A DNA stretch of 13,258 bases, taken from assembly GCA_039815415.1 (NCBI GenBank), contig JBCBZH010000099.1, positions 1 to 13,258 of the forward strand, given 5' to 3'. The position numbers were made by a program, and so were the translations under genes. Within the stretch, counting starts at the first letter, position 1. Each line of letters opens with the position of its first letter. Under the pieces are notes generated by a model, which saw only the letters and a list, made by a program, of their open reading frames with translations, searched no databases and had not been told where the DNA came from. Positions 6,451 to 13,115 of the stretch are shown in pieces. The stretch comes from JBCBZH01 sp039815415 (lineage in GTDB: Bacteria; Bacteroidota; Rhodothermia; Rhodothermales; Rubricoccaceae).

Positions 6451-7707
6451 ATGCTCGCCAGCTCAACTGACCCCACTACCTCCCTCGGGAAAGACAAAAT
6501 CCGCGTTGTCCTCCTCGAAGGCATCCATGACTCGGCAGCCGACACCTTCGAGGCCGCAGGCTACGCGACCATCGAGCGCCGGTCTGGTGCCGTCCAGGGC
6601 GACGAGATGGCGGAGTTGCTCCAGGGGGTGCACTTCCTCGGCATTCGCTCTCGCACCAAGGTCACGCCCAAGATCCTGAAACGCGCCGACCGCCTCGTGG
6701 GCATCGGGTGCTTCTGCATCGGGACCGACCAGGTGGCGTTGGACGTGGCCGCACAGCAGGGCGTGGCGGTGTTCAACGCACCGTACTCCAACACCCGCTC
6801 TGTGGCTGAGCTGGTGCTGGCCGAGGCCATCCTGCTGCTTCGGGGGATCCCCGAGAAGAACGCGCTGGCGCACCGGGGCGTCTGGGCCAAGTCCGCTGTG
6901 CAGTCCAACGAGGCGCGCGGCAAGACGCTCGGCGTGGTCGGCTACGGCAACATCGGCGCACAGCTCTCGGTGCTGGCCGAGGCCCTCGGGATGCGCGTGC
7001 TGTTCTACGACGTGATGGCCCGGCTTCCGCTCGGCAATGCCCAGGCCGCCAGCTCGCTGGGCGACCTGCTCCGCGAGTCCGACGTGGTCACGCTCCATGT
7101 GCCAGACTCGCCCCAGACACGCGGCCTTATCGGCGCCAGCGAGCTGGCGATGATGAAGTCCGGCGCGGTGCTACTCAACGCCTCGCGCGGGTCCGTGGTG
7201 GACCTCGACGCGCTGGCGGAGGCGTTGCGTAGCGAGCATCTGCGCGGCGCGGCCGTGGACGTGTTTCCGAAGGAGCCAAAGTCCAAGACCGAGGCGTTCA
7301 GCTCGCCGCTTCAGGGCATCGACCGGGCGCTGCTGACACCTCACGTAGGCGGATCGACGGAGGAGGCGCAGGCCAACATCGGACGCGAGGTGGCGGGCAA
7401 GCTGGTGCGGTACAGCGACAACGGCAGCACAGAATCCTCGGTGAACCTGCCCGAGGTCTCGCTGCCCGAGCATCCGAACTGCCATCGTTTCCTTCACATC
7501 CACGAGAACGTACCTGGCGTGCTGAGTGCCATCAACCGGGTCGTGAGTGAGGCTGGAGCGAACGTCGTTGGCCAGTATCTCCAGACGCGCGGTGCCCTGG
7601 GCTATGTAGTCACGGATGTGGACGATGAGGGAGCACCAGCCTCAGAAGCGCTCCTGAGCGCGCTTCGAGACGTCTCCGGCACCATCCGAACCCGTGTTCT
7701 CTTCTGA
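6451..7707 (+). CDS. serA: D-3-phosphoglycerate dehydrogenase with ACT domain
   Basis: Oxidises 3-phosphoglycerate to 3-phosphohydroxypyruvate with NAD, the first step of serine synthesis. Length is 418 residues against 410 in E. coli, and the two align almost end to end. Seen: GIRSRTKVT (64-72), IGCFCIGTDQV (85-95), FNAPYSNTRSVAELV, the NAD-binding GYGNIG (164-169), the catalytic triad Arg246 (NASRGSVVD), Glu275 (VFPKEP) and His298 (TPHVGGST), then the regulatory ACT domain (about 346-418, starting RFLHIHENVPGVL), which in this SerA class mediates serine feedback inhibition. The lysine/arginine-rich start of the fold (KDKIRVVLLEG) is preceded by a short non-conserved leader (MLASSTDPTTSLG), and its codons contain a 9/10 genomic word (6456-6465). 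Exact copies lie at 7047 and 7140. It follows the secreted-protein gene by 77 bp with no clear promoter or terminator in the gap. Confidence 0.96.
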   Translation: MLASSTDPTTSLGKDKIRVVLLEGIHDSAADTFEAAGYATIERRSGAVQGDEMAELLQGVHFLGIRSRTKVTPKILKRADRLVGIGCFCIGTDQVALDVAAQQGVAVFNAPYSNTRSVAELVLAEAILLLRGIPEKNALAHRGVWAKSAVQSNEARGKTLGVVGYGNIGAQLSVLAEALGMRVLFYDVMARLPLGNAQAASSLGDLLRESDVVTLHVPDSPQTRGLIGASELAMMKSGAVLLNASRGSVVDLDALAEALRSEHLRGAAVDVFPKEPKSKTEAFSSPLQGIDRALLTPHVGGSTEEAQANIGREVAGKLVRYSDNGSTESSVNLPEVSLPEHPNCHRFLHIHENVPGVLSAINRVVSEAGANVVGQYLQTRGALGYVVTDVDDEGAPASEALLSALRDVSGTIRTRVLF

Positions 7708-7809
7708 GTCATGATTGAGGGATGGACAAACGATCCCGATTCTGTGTCGGTCATGCGATCCACTGAGCAGCCCTCGTTTTCGACGCGCCTCCATCACTTC
7801 CACGCTGCC

Positions 7810-8505
7810 ATGCTGCGTTGCGTCTCTCTTCTCGTTCTCGCCAGCTCGATTGCGCTCGCGGCCTGTTCCGACGATCCGGCTCCGACGCTAGCTCCTCCTG
7901 AGCCTCCGGCTCAAACGGAGGCGCCTCCTCCTCCCGACAGCACCGCACTGGTTCAGGCTGTGGATACGACTGTCGTGACGCCAACCGCGCCCGAGGCCCC
8001 AACCGCGCCTCTGGCGGCAGACGTGCCCGCCAGCCCGACCATTCCACCGGATGCGGAGCCGCTTCCTCCACCGCCTCCGCCCCCTCCACCGCGCGTAGAG
8101 ACGCCGAATGAGCCTGCACCAGAGCCTCCCACACCACCGGGTACGGACCGGACCGCAGTGGAAACCTTCTGGACACGCTTTCAGAGTGCCCTCCGTGCCC
8201 GTGACGCCAGCGCCATCGACGACTATCTCCACACGACCGTCCGCGTGAGCGGCCAGGACTACGACCGCGACGGGCCGCAGGTGCAGGAGGTGGTCCGCCA
8301 GTTCGCTGAGAACCCGGACCTGACTGAGGCCTACCTCGACACGTCCGCCGACGAGCTGGTGGTGACTGATGGCCAGGCCACATTCTCGTCCGTCGCGCGC
8401 TACACGCTGGCCGATGAGGCCTACGAGGTGACCGTCTCGGGCGTGCTCCGCGAGGTGTCCCCGGGCACGTGGCGCATCGTCGAGCTGGCGAGCGAGCCGC
8501 GGTAA
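7810..8505 (+). CDS. Proline-rich lipoprotein with a C-terminal SnoaL/NTF2-like domain
   Basis: The ATG at 7810 is chosen because it gives a standard lipoprotein signal: MLRC, hydrophobic core, and lipobox LAAC with acylated Cys19. In-frame ATGs at 7711 and 7753 would add non-conserved N-terminal residues. The 231-residue precursor has three parts: the signal (1-18), a disordered linker rich in Pro/Glu/Ala/Thr (about 21-112) with an unbroken run of nine prolines (86-94), and a compact domain (about 115-231). That domain begins AVETFWTRFQSALRARDASAIDDYL, the helix pattern of SnoaL/NTF2-like folds, and ends in alternating beta segments (ELVVTDGQATFSSVARYTL, YEVTVSGVLREVSPGTWRIVEL). It is probably anchored in a membrane with the domain held away from it by the linker. 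The ligand is unknown. Exact words sit in the signal-peptide codons (7839-7848) and in the last codons (8481-8490). Confidence 0.75.
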   Translation: MLRCVSLLVLASSIALAACSDDPAPTLAPPEPPAQTEAPPPPDSTALVQAVDTTVVTPTAPEAPTAPLAADVPASPTIPPDAEPLPPPPPPPPPRVETPNEPAPEPPTPPGTDRTAVETFWTRFQSALRARDASAIDDYLHTTVRVSGQDYDRDGPQVQEVVRQFAENPDLTEAYLDTSADELVVTDGQATFSSVARYTLADEAYEVTVSGVLREVSPGTWRIVELASEPR

Positions 8506-8517
8506 TCGCCAGCTCGA
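8480..8517 (+). terminator. Hairpin formed by two inverted copies of the genomic word at the lipoprotein stop
   Basis: TCGAGCTGGCGA (8480-8491) and TCGCCAGCTCGA (8506-8517) form a perfect 12-bp stem with a 14-nt loop that contains the TAA stop (8503-8505). Both arms hold exact copies of the 10-mer. The arrangement matches the uptake-sequence terminators described in Haemophilus and Neisseria. There is no U-tract after the stem. Confidence 0.6.
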
Positions 8518-8537
8518 AGGCTCCATCCACATCGTAG

Positions 8538-8557
8538 GGGCGAGGCGTGCCTCGCCC
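8538..8557. repeat. Compact REP-like palindrome in the convergent gap
   Basis: GGGCGAGGC (8538-8546) and GCCTCGCCC (8549-8557) are perfect 9-bp arms with a 2-nt centre. They are followed by a second small hairpin (8561-8579, CCGAGCG/CGCTTCGG with AAAA loop and one bulge). The 11-mer CGTAGGGGCGA that opens the element (8533-8543) recurs inverted at 11050-11060. It resembles REP-type extragenic palindromes and probably helps bidirectional termination. Membership of a named family is not shown. Confidence 0.45.
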
Positions 8558-8596
8558 TTGCCGAGCGAAAACGCTTCGGAGGACCCAGGCCACACC

Positions 8597-8609
8597 TCGA
8601 GCTGGCGAT
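8597..8609. repeat. Third word copy in the gap, abutting the permease stop codon
   Basis: TCGAGCTGGCGAT (8597-8609) is the exact inverse of ATCGCCAGCTCGA at 8505-8517. The two frame the REP-like palindrome. The last base is part of the permease stop codon on the minus strand (8609-8611). Confidence 0.7.
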
Positions 8610-10822
8610 CAGGCCTCATCGAGCGCAGCCTCATCCGGGTGGCCGTTGTGGACCATTAGGACGGTCCCGGCCCGCTCCGCCAGCGCGTTGAGGGTCTCAC
8701 CATAAGCCTCGTCGCCCGGATCGGGGCACTGCATCCCGAGAACCGTCAGGTCGGCGGAGCGGCTGTGCTCGGCGAACAGCTCGTTGAAAGGACGGTTCTC
8801 TCGGATCAGAATGTCCACCTCGGCCTCCACGCGGACGGCGGCCAGCAGACGCTCGGTGTCCTCCCGGACCCGCTCGACGCCCTCAGGGCGCCCCACCACA
8901 CGCACCACGTGCACTGCCGCGCGGTCCCACGACCGGTGCCGGGCGATCAGATGCGCCAGGAGCAGCATCAGGTCACCGTTGCCGCCCCGGCCACCCCACC
9001 AGACATGGATTGTCTGCTGCGCCCCGAACCGTTTCTCGTCGTCCACGCGCAGGAAGAGGACCGACTTGTGAAGGGCGGCGAAGTCACGGAGAAGCCGCAT
9101 CTGCATGGCCCGTCCGCCGTCCGTTCGGCTCCAGCCCATCAGGATGGTATTCGACTCCATCCGCCCGATGCCGTGGGCTTGCGCAACGGCCACAGCGCCC
9201 GTCGCGAAGTCCGACACGATCTGGGCCTCCGCGAACGCTCGCATCTGGTGGTTGCGGATGTAGTCCCGAATGCGTTCCTGTGCCGAGTCGCGCAGGGCAG
9301 GCTTGTTGGGATCCTCCACAGCGCCCGTGATGAGCTGGCTGAACGTCACGATGCCGCGCCCCAGGTTGAGCCAGTCCGCCAGCGCGACGAGGTGCTCCCG
9401 GTTGTGGGGCTGGCCGGTAAACACCATCAGGTTGGGGCGCCAATTGCGCACATCGGCATCGCCACCCCGACTCTCCAGCTTCAGGAGCGCGAAGCGTGCG
9501 AGGCTGGTCCAGACACCGCTCCGCACGTCGCCCCACGCCTCTACGGTCTTCCGCCGCCGCAGCGCGAAGTAGATGCCGTACGTGATGATGATGGCTGCGA
9601 CCGTCGCTGGGGCGTTGATGAGGAACATGGCCCCGTAGCATCCGAGCGCCCCCAGAGCGGGCACCCACCATTTCACTGCGAAGGTGGGCCGGAAGCTTGG
9701 GTTGCCGACGGCCTTCTCGATGGCCGCCACCAGGTTCACCATCCCGTAGGTGTTCAGAAAGAACATGGTGATGACTGGCGCCACCACGTCCAGGTCGCCT
9801 GCCCAGATGACGCCCACAGCAACGACACCCGTAAGCAAGACCGCTGCACGAGGCTCCGTCGGGCTGCCCAGGTTGGAAGCCATCCAGCGCGGCACCACAC
9901 GGTCCATCGACACCGCCTGCAGCGTGCGCGGAGCTGCCAGCACGCTGCCCAGTGCCGATGACAACGTGCTGGCGGCCACCCCGGCGAGGATCAGAATGGG
10001 AATCGCCGCGATCTCGCCCATCGCCGCCGTGTTCTCGATCAGCTCGAGGGGGGACGCGTGCGTGGCAAACCACACCGCGGCGGCGATGTAGACGAGCGCC
10101 GTCACCACGATGGAGGCGATGGTCCCGCGCGGGATGCTTCGCGAGGGGTCTTTCAGGTCGCCCGAGAGGGAGATGCCAACCTCAATGCCGGTCACTGCTG
10201 GAAAGAACACCGCGAACACCACCCAGAAGGACACGCCCTCCGTGTAGGACGCCGTCATGGTCGGGCTTCCGATGTCTCCCCATCCGCCCGCGAAGAACGA
10301 CACCAGTGCGGCGATCAGGATTGCTAGGATGCCGAACTGGATCTTGAGCGCGAAGTCAGCCCCTACGTAGGCGATGCCCACGAACACCAGCGCGACGAGG
10401 GTCGCCAGAATCTGCGGATCCAGCGCATTGAGGCCAGGGATGGCCGCCGAGGCCTCCACGAACCCGATGATGTAGAACGCCACCGAGATGGCCTGCGAGA
10501 GGTACAGCGGAATCCCGATGGCACCGCCGATCTCCAGCCCTAGCGACCTCGAGATGAGGTAGTAGTTGCCGCCCGCCTTCACGTCCATGCTCGTTGCGAT
10601 GGACGAAAGCGAGAGGCCGGTCAGGAACGAGATGGCGTTCGCCAGCACGATGATGACGAGTGCGCCCGCCAGCCCGGCCTGCCCCACCACCCAGCCGGTC
10701 CTCAGAAAGAGGATGATGCCGAGGATGGTGAGAACGTTTGGGGTGAAGACCCCCGCGAAAGTGCCGAAGCGGCCAGCGGCGGGCGGCCCCGCCACGAGAG
10801 GAGCGTTGTCTCGGTCAGCCAT
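8609..10822 (-). CDS. Cation-chloride cotransporter (SLC12)-like permease with a large cytoplasmic C-terminal domain
   Basis: 737 residues. The N-terminal part (about 20-425) is an APC-superfamily transporter core of about 12 hydrophobic segments. It opens with FAGVFTPNVLTILGIILFLRTGWVVGQAG, the first membrane helix signature of the cation-chloride cotransporter family. Other family-like pieces are KAGGNYYLISRSLG (82-95), GIEVGISLSGDLKDPSRSIPRGT (212-234) and LAAPRTLQAVSMD (295-307). After LRRRKTVE the soluble part (about 426-737) runs without membrane segments and follows the SLC12 C-terminal domain (WRPNLMVFTG at 461-470, DLTVLGMQCPDP at 691-702). Family members move Cl- with Na+ and/or K+. 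The ions used here cannot be read from sequence, and an amino-acid substrate is not excluded. A role in osmotic or ion balance is plausible. ATG 10822 gives a normal short cytoplasmic N-terminus. No exact genomic word occurs in this gene. Confidence 0.85.
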   Translation of the reverse strand: MADRDNAPLVAGPPAAGRFGTFAGVFTPNVLTILGIILFLRTGWVVGQAGLAGALVIIVLANAISFLTGLSLSSIATSMDVKAGGNYYLISRSLGLEIGGAIGIPLYLSQAISVAFYIIGFVEASAAIPGLNALDPQILATLVALVFVGIAYVGADFALKIQFGILAILIAALVSFFAGGWGDIGSPTMTASYTEGVSFWVVFAVFFPAVTGIEVGISLSGDLKDPSRSIPRGTIASIVVTALVYIAAAVWFATHASPLELIENTAAMGEIAAIPILILAGVAASTLSSALGSVLAAPRTLQAVSMDRVVPRWMASNLGSPTEPRAAVLLTGVVAVGVIWAGDLDVVAPVITMFFLNTYGMVNLVAAIEKAVGNPSFRPTFAVKWWVPALGALGCYGAMFLINAPATVAAIIITYGIYFALRRRKTVEAWGDVRSGVWTSLARFALLKLESRGGDADVRNWRPNLMVFTGQPHNREHLVALADWLNLGRGIVTFSQLITGAVEDPNKPALRDSAQERIRDYIRNHQMRAFAEAQIVSDFATGAVAVAQAHGIGRMESNTILMGWSRTDGGRAMQMRLLRDFAALHKSVLFLRVDDEKRFGAQQTIHVWWGGRGGNGDLMLLLAHLIARHRSWDRAAVHVVRVVGRPEGVERVREDTERLLAAVRVEAEVDILIRENRPFNELFAEHSRSADLTVLGMQCPDPGDEAYGETLNALAERAGTVLMVHNGHPDEAALDEA

Positions 10823-11095
10823 TCGGCAGAAATGAGGTCGGCCGGAAGACTACGGGTGTCCACATGCCGGTATGCGCTCGACGTAGAAAAAGCCGAGGTG
10901 GACCCCGTTGGTTCGGGACTACGAGGCTCCATGATTCGTGCCTACGGGATCATGCGAGCGGCCCTGATATCTCCATGCGACAACGTCCTACGGCGGCATA
11001 CCGGGGCCGCTGACAGGCCTCCTTCTGGCGATCCGCTACCCTTCGCTTATCGCCCCTACGGCGTGTCCTGATGGTCTCATCCTTCAGCCAAAACC
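10823..11095. other. Divergent intergenic region between the permease and the FG-GAP protein
   Basis: This 273-bp gap is the largest in the window and must hold the 5' signals of both genes. No clear promoter boxes were found. It has two features: a 9-bp inverted repeat with a long spacer (CCGGTATGC 10867-10875, GCATACCGG 10996-11004), and an inverted copy of the 11-mer that opens the REP-like palindrome (11050-11060). A 79-codon open frame inside (10832-11071) has no recognisable content and is not called. Confidence 0.4.
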
Positions 11096-12571
11096 ATGAC
11101 TACTCGTTGCCTCACCTTCATCGGGTTGTTTGCACTCACGGCAGCACTTTCGATCGCACCCTTGGCTCAGCCCACGTCCTCTCGTGGTGCAGAGGCTCTA
11201 CCCAGCGAAGCCACTCTGGCCCCGTCTACAGGAGCGTCCAACTTTGGCTATGCGGTATCGGTCTCGGAGGACCGGGCACTCGTCGGGGCGTTGGCTTCTG
11301 GCCACGGGAAGGCCTATGTGTACCGGCGAGATGCAGCCGCCACGTGGGTGGAAGAGGCGGAGTTCGTCCCCTCCGATGGAAGTGGGGCCGATCAGTTTGG
11401 GCACGGCGTCGCCTTGAATGAGGAGCGTGCTCTTGTCCTCGTCGGCGCCCCTCTGCACGATGCTGCTGGGGACAACAGCGGCGCGGCGTACGTCTACAGA
11501 CGCTCGGAAACGGAAGGCTGGGTGCTGAGCCAGAAGCTGTTCGCCTCAGATGCGGCGGCGAATGATCAGTTCGGCAACTCCGTTGCGCTGCACGGCTGGC
11601 GGGCGCTCGTCCTGGCCAACAACGGGGAGGCGGCCTATGTGTTCGCAGAAGCCCAGGGCGAGTTCATCGAAGAGGCGATCCTTCCAGCTCCAGCAGCTAA
11701 AGGGTACTGGAGTTCCGCGCATCTGTCGGACAGCCTCGCCATCATCGGAGCTCCAGACTACGGCGGACACGGGGCGGCCTTCACGTACCGTCTCCTTCCC
11801 TCCCATGACTGGGTTGCAGAGGACACGCTGATGGCCCCCAGCCCGAGCAGCCTGGATGCCTTCGGGTGGTCCGTTGCTCTCTCTGGGGAACGTGCCGTCA
11901 TTGGGGCCATCGGCAACGACGAGGGTGCTGTGGAGAGCGGTGCCGTGTACGTGTTTGATCGGAGCCCCTCAGGCGTGTGGAGCCTTGAGGCCACGTTGAA
12001 ACGCGCCATCCCCCAAGCGAGCGGCCGCATGGGCTTTTCCGTAGCGGTGGAGGCCAACCACGTGCTTGCCGGGGCCATTACGTCGCGGGGCCACTCGGGC
12101 GAGGTGGTGTTGTTTGAATCATCTGGCCCGGGCGAGTGGCGTGAAGCCGCCACTCTTGTCACGACGGCTACTGCACCTGGAGATCAATACGGCGTCTCGG
12201 TCGCGCTGGACGGAGACCGAGCCCTTGTCGGGGCTGTGCTCGATGGACAAGGGACTGCCCATGCCTTCGATCTGTCCACGCTCGTCGCCACGCCGCAGAC
12301 GCCCGACATCACGGGTGAGTTGACGGTGGGGCCCAATCCCGCACGGGATGCCGTTACCGTGTTCATCGCACGCCAGCCTGCCTCACGGGCCGCCCACATC
12401 GAGGTCATTGACGTCCTTGGGCGCGTCGTTGAGCGGAGGCAGCTCAGAACAACTGCCACCGAGCTGGAGGTCTCGCTATCGACACGCCACATCGCGCCCG
12501 GAGTCTATACCGTCCGCCTGATTGAGGGCGGAGTCAACGCAGGAACAGCACGGCTCGTGATCGCTCGCTAA
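11096..12571 (+). CDS. Secreted FG-GAP repeat beta-propeller protein with a T9SS-type sorting domain
   Basis: 491 residues. A signal peptide covers about 1-25 (ends PLAQ). Seven repeats of about 50 residues follow, each built as F/Y-G-x-x-V-x-(ED)RALVGA...GxAYVYRR...W. Repeat cores start near residues 50 (NFGYAVSV), 101 (QFGHGVAL), 159 (QFGNSVAL), 204 (YWSSAHL, degenerate), 256 (AFGWSVAL), 312 (MGFSVAV) and 365 (QYGVSVAL). Seven such repeats fit a seven-bladed propeller of the FG-GAP/integrin-alpha type. The C-terminus (about 403-491) is a type A sorting domain: LTVGPNPARDAVTV, IEVIDVLGRVV, IAPGVYTVRL, ending VIAR. It is expected on the cell surface or secreted through T9SS; its partner or ligand is unknown. 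The start at 11096 is the only one that gives a full signal peptide. No exact genomic word lies in the gene, only a 9/10 copy at 12460-12469. Confidence 0.88.
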   Translation: MTTRCLTFIGLFALTAALSIAPLAQPTSSRGAEALPSEATLAPSTGASNFGYAVSVSEDRALVGALASGHGKAYVYRRDAAATWVEEAEFVPSDGSGADQFGHGVALNEERALVLVGAPLHDAAGDNSGAAYVYRRSETEGWVLSQKLFASDAAANDQFGNSVALHGWRALVLANNGEAAYVFAEAQGEFIEEAILPAPAAKGYWSSAHLSDSLAIIGAPDYGGHGAAFTYRLLPSHDWVAEDTLMAPSPSSLDAFGWSVALSGERAVIGAIGNDEGAVESGAVYVFDRSPSGVWSLEATLKRAIPQASGRMGFSVAVEANHVLAGAITSRGHSGEVVLFESSGPGEWREAATLVTTATAPGDQYGVSVALDGDRALVGAVLDGQGTAHAFDLSTLVATPQTPDITGELTVGPNPARDAVTVFIARQPASRAAHIEVIDVLGRVVERRQLRTTATELEVSLSTRHIAPGVYTVRLIEGGVNAGTARLVIAR

Positions 12572-12584
12572 GGAGTCCAGACAA

Positions 12585-12613
12585 CGGGCTGGCGCCCCCA
12601 GATCGCCAGCTCG
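12585..12613. terminator. Hairpin of a degenerate and an exact word copy between convergent genes
   Basis: CGGGCTGGCG (12585-12594, one base off the word) faces exact CGCCAGCTCG (12604-12613) across a 9-nt loop. As RNA all ten positions pair, with one G-U wobble. The 62-bp gap lies between the FG-GAP stop (12571) and the small membrane protein stop (12634), so it is placed to terminate both. TCCTTCTCT follows about 6 bases downstream on the plus strand. Confidence 0.55.
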
Positions 12614-12633
12614 TTGCCGTCCTTCTCTACGAT

Positions 12634-13044
12634 CTAGGCCGCCGCGTCTGCGATGGCTTCTGCGACCCGCTCGGGAAGCCGGATGGTCACATGGCCGCCC
12701 TGCTCCGTTTCGAACGCGTAGGCGGTGCTGAACAGCACCGTGCTTTTCCGCACATTGAGGAGGTCGCCCCACGGGAGAAGCAGAGGCGGATGCCCGGGCC
12801 GGAAGAGGGGCATCACTGCGAGCCGCAGACCCTCTGGCTCAAGGCTCACGGTCAGCACGCTACGGTACGACGAGAGACCGACCATTCCCGTCACCAACCG
12901 AAAGGTTTCGCCCGTTGCTTCCGCTTCGGTCCGGTAGGCCGCCGCCAGGCGCGACCAGCCCATCATGCCGATGACGATGCACACGCCGGACCAGAACAGC
13001 GGAAAGACCGCGAGGACGAGAAGGACGATCCAGACCGCATTCAT
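12634..13044 (-). CDS. Small single-span membrane protein, conserved hypothetical
   Basis: 136 residues starting at ATG 13044 (MNAVWIVLLV). The frame is open 29 codons further upstream, but those codons cross a terminator-like hairpin and are not protein-like. One strongly hydrophobic segment (about 4-28) is followed by GWSRLAAAYRTEAEATGE and then a soluble beta-rich part with LFRPGHPPLLLPWGDL (80-95), a segment I associate with small uncharacterised bacterial membrane proteins. A PH-like fold in the soluble part is possible but only a guess. No operon partner is visible within the window. Function unknown. Confidence 0.75.
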   Translation of the reverse strand: MNAVWIVLLVLAVFPLFWSGVCIVIGMMGWSRLAAAYRTEAEATGETFRLVTGMVGLSSYRSVLTVSLEPEGLRLAVMPLFRPGHPPLLLPWGDLLNVRKSTVLFSTAYAFETEQGGHVTIRLPERVAEAIADAAA

Positions 13045-13087
13045 GGGCCTGAGTGTACGGCCCGCGCCCAGGTCCTGCACAGAAGAA

Positions 13088-13115
13088 GGGCGGCTCCCCA
13101 CCACGGGAGCCGCCC
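13088..13115 (-). terminator. Perfect 11-bp hairpin with T-rich tail on the minus strand
   Basis: GGGCGGCTCCC (13088-13098) and GGGAGCCGCCC (13105-13115) have a 6-nt loop. On the minus strand the stem is followed by TTCTTCTGTG, so it would end a minus-strand transcript entering from beyond the right edge. It lies 43 bases upstream of the small membrane protein start. Attenuation of that gene is an alternative reading. Confidence 0.6.

Larger units (their letters stand above)
1809..12613. repeat. Dispersed family of the 10-mer CGAGCTGGCG (17 exact copies)
   Basis: Forward copies start at 1809, 3496, 4654, 4915, 5195, 6208, 7140, 8481 and 8598. Reverse copies (CGCCAGCTCG) start at 2778, 3037, 4532, 5532, 7047, 7839, 8507 and 12604. 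Read in the forward sense, the next base is A in 9 and G in 8 copies, never C or T; the preceding base is T in 10, G in 4, A in 3, never C. Three of the four intergenic copies continue as GAT, giving an extended form near TCGAGCTGGCGAT. Thirteen copies are in genes and four in intergenic DNA, all four at convergent junctions. One-mismatch copies include 207, 1935, 2548, 3045, 3360, 6109, 6456, 8352, 12460 and 12585. Expected exact count from base composition is about 0.1. Confidence 0.9.

Noticed and set aside
8765..9961. 398-codon plus-strand frame opposite the permease
   Set aside because: Composition rich in His/Arg/Pro/Gln with no motif; the minus-strand permease is convincing over the same bases.
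10867..11004. 9-bp inverted repeat CCGGTATGC/GCATACCGG as a regulatory site
   Set aside because: The 120-bp spacer makes a single operator or hairpin unlikely; chance is plausible in a 273-bp gap.
10832..11071. 79-codon plus-strand frame in the divergent gap
   Set aside because: No start signal, no hydrophobic or domain pattern, and it occupies the expected promoter region.
1809..12613. The repeated 10-mer as a Chi or KOPS-like polar site, or a CRISPR-like array
   Set aside because: Orientation is balanced 9:8 and spacing is irregular, so neither polarity nor array structure is present.
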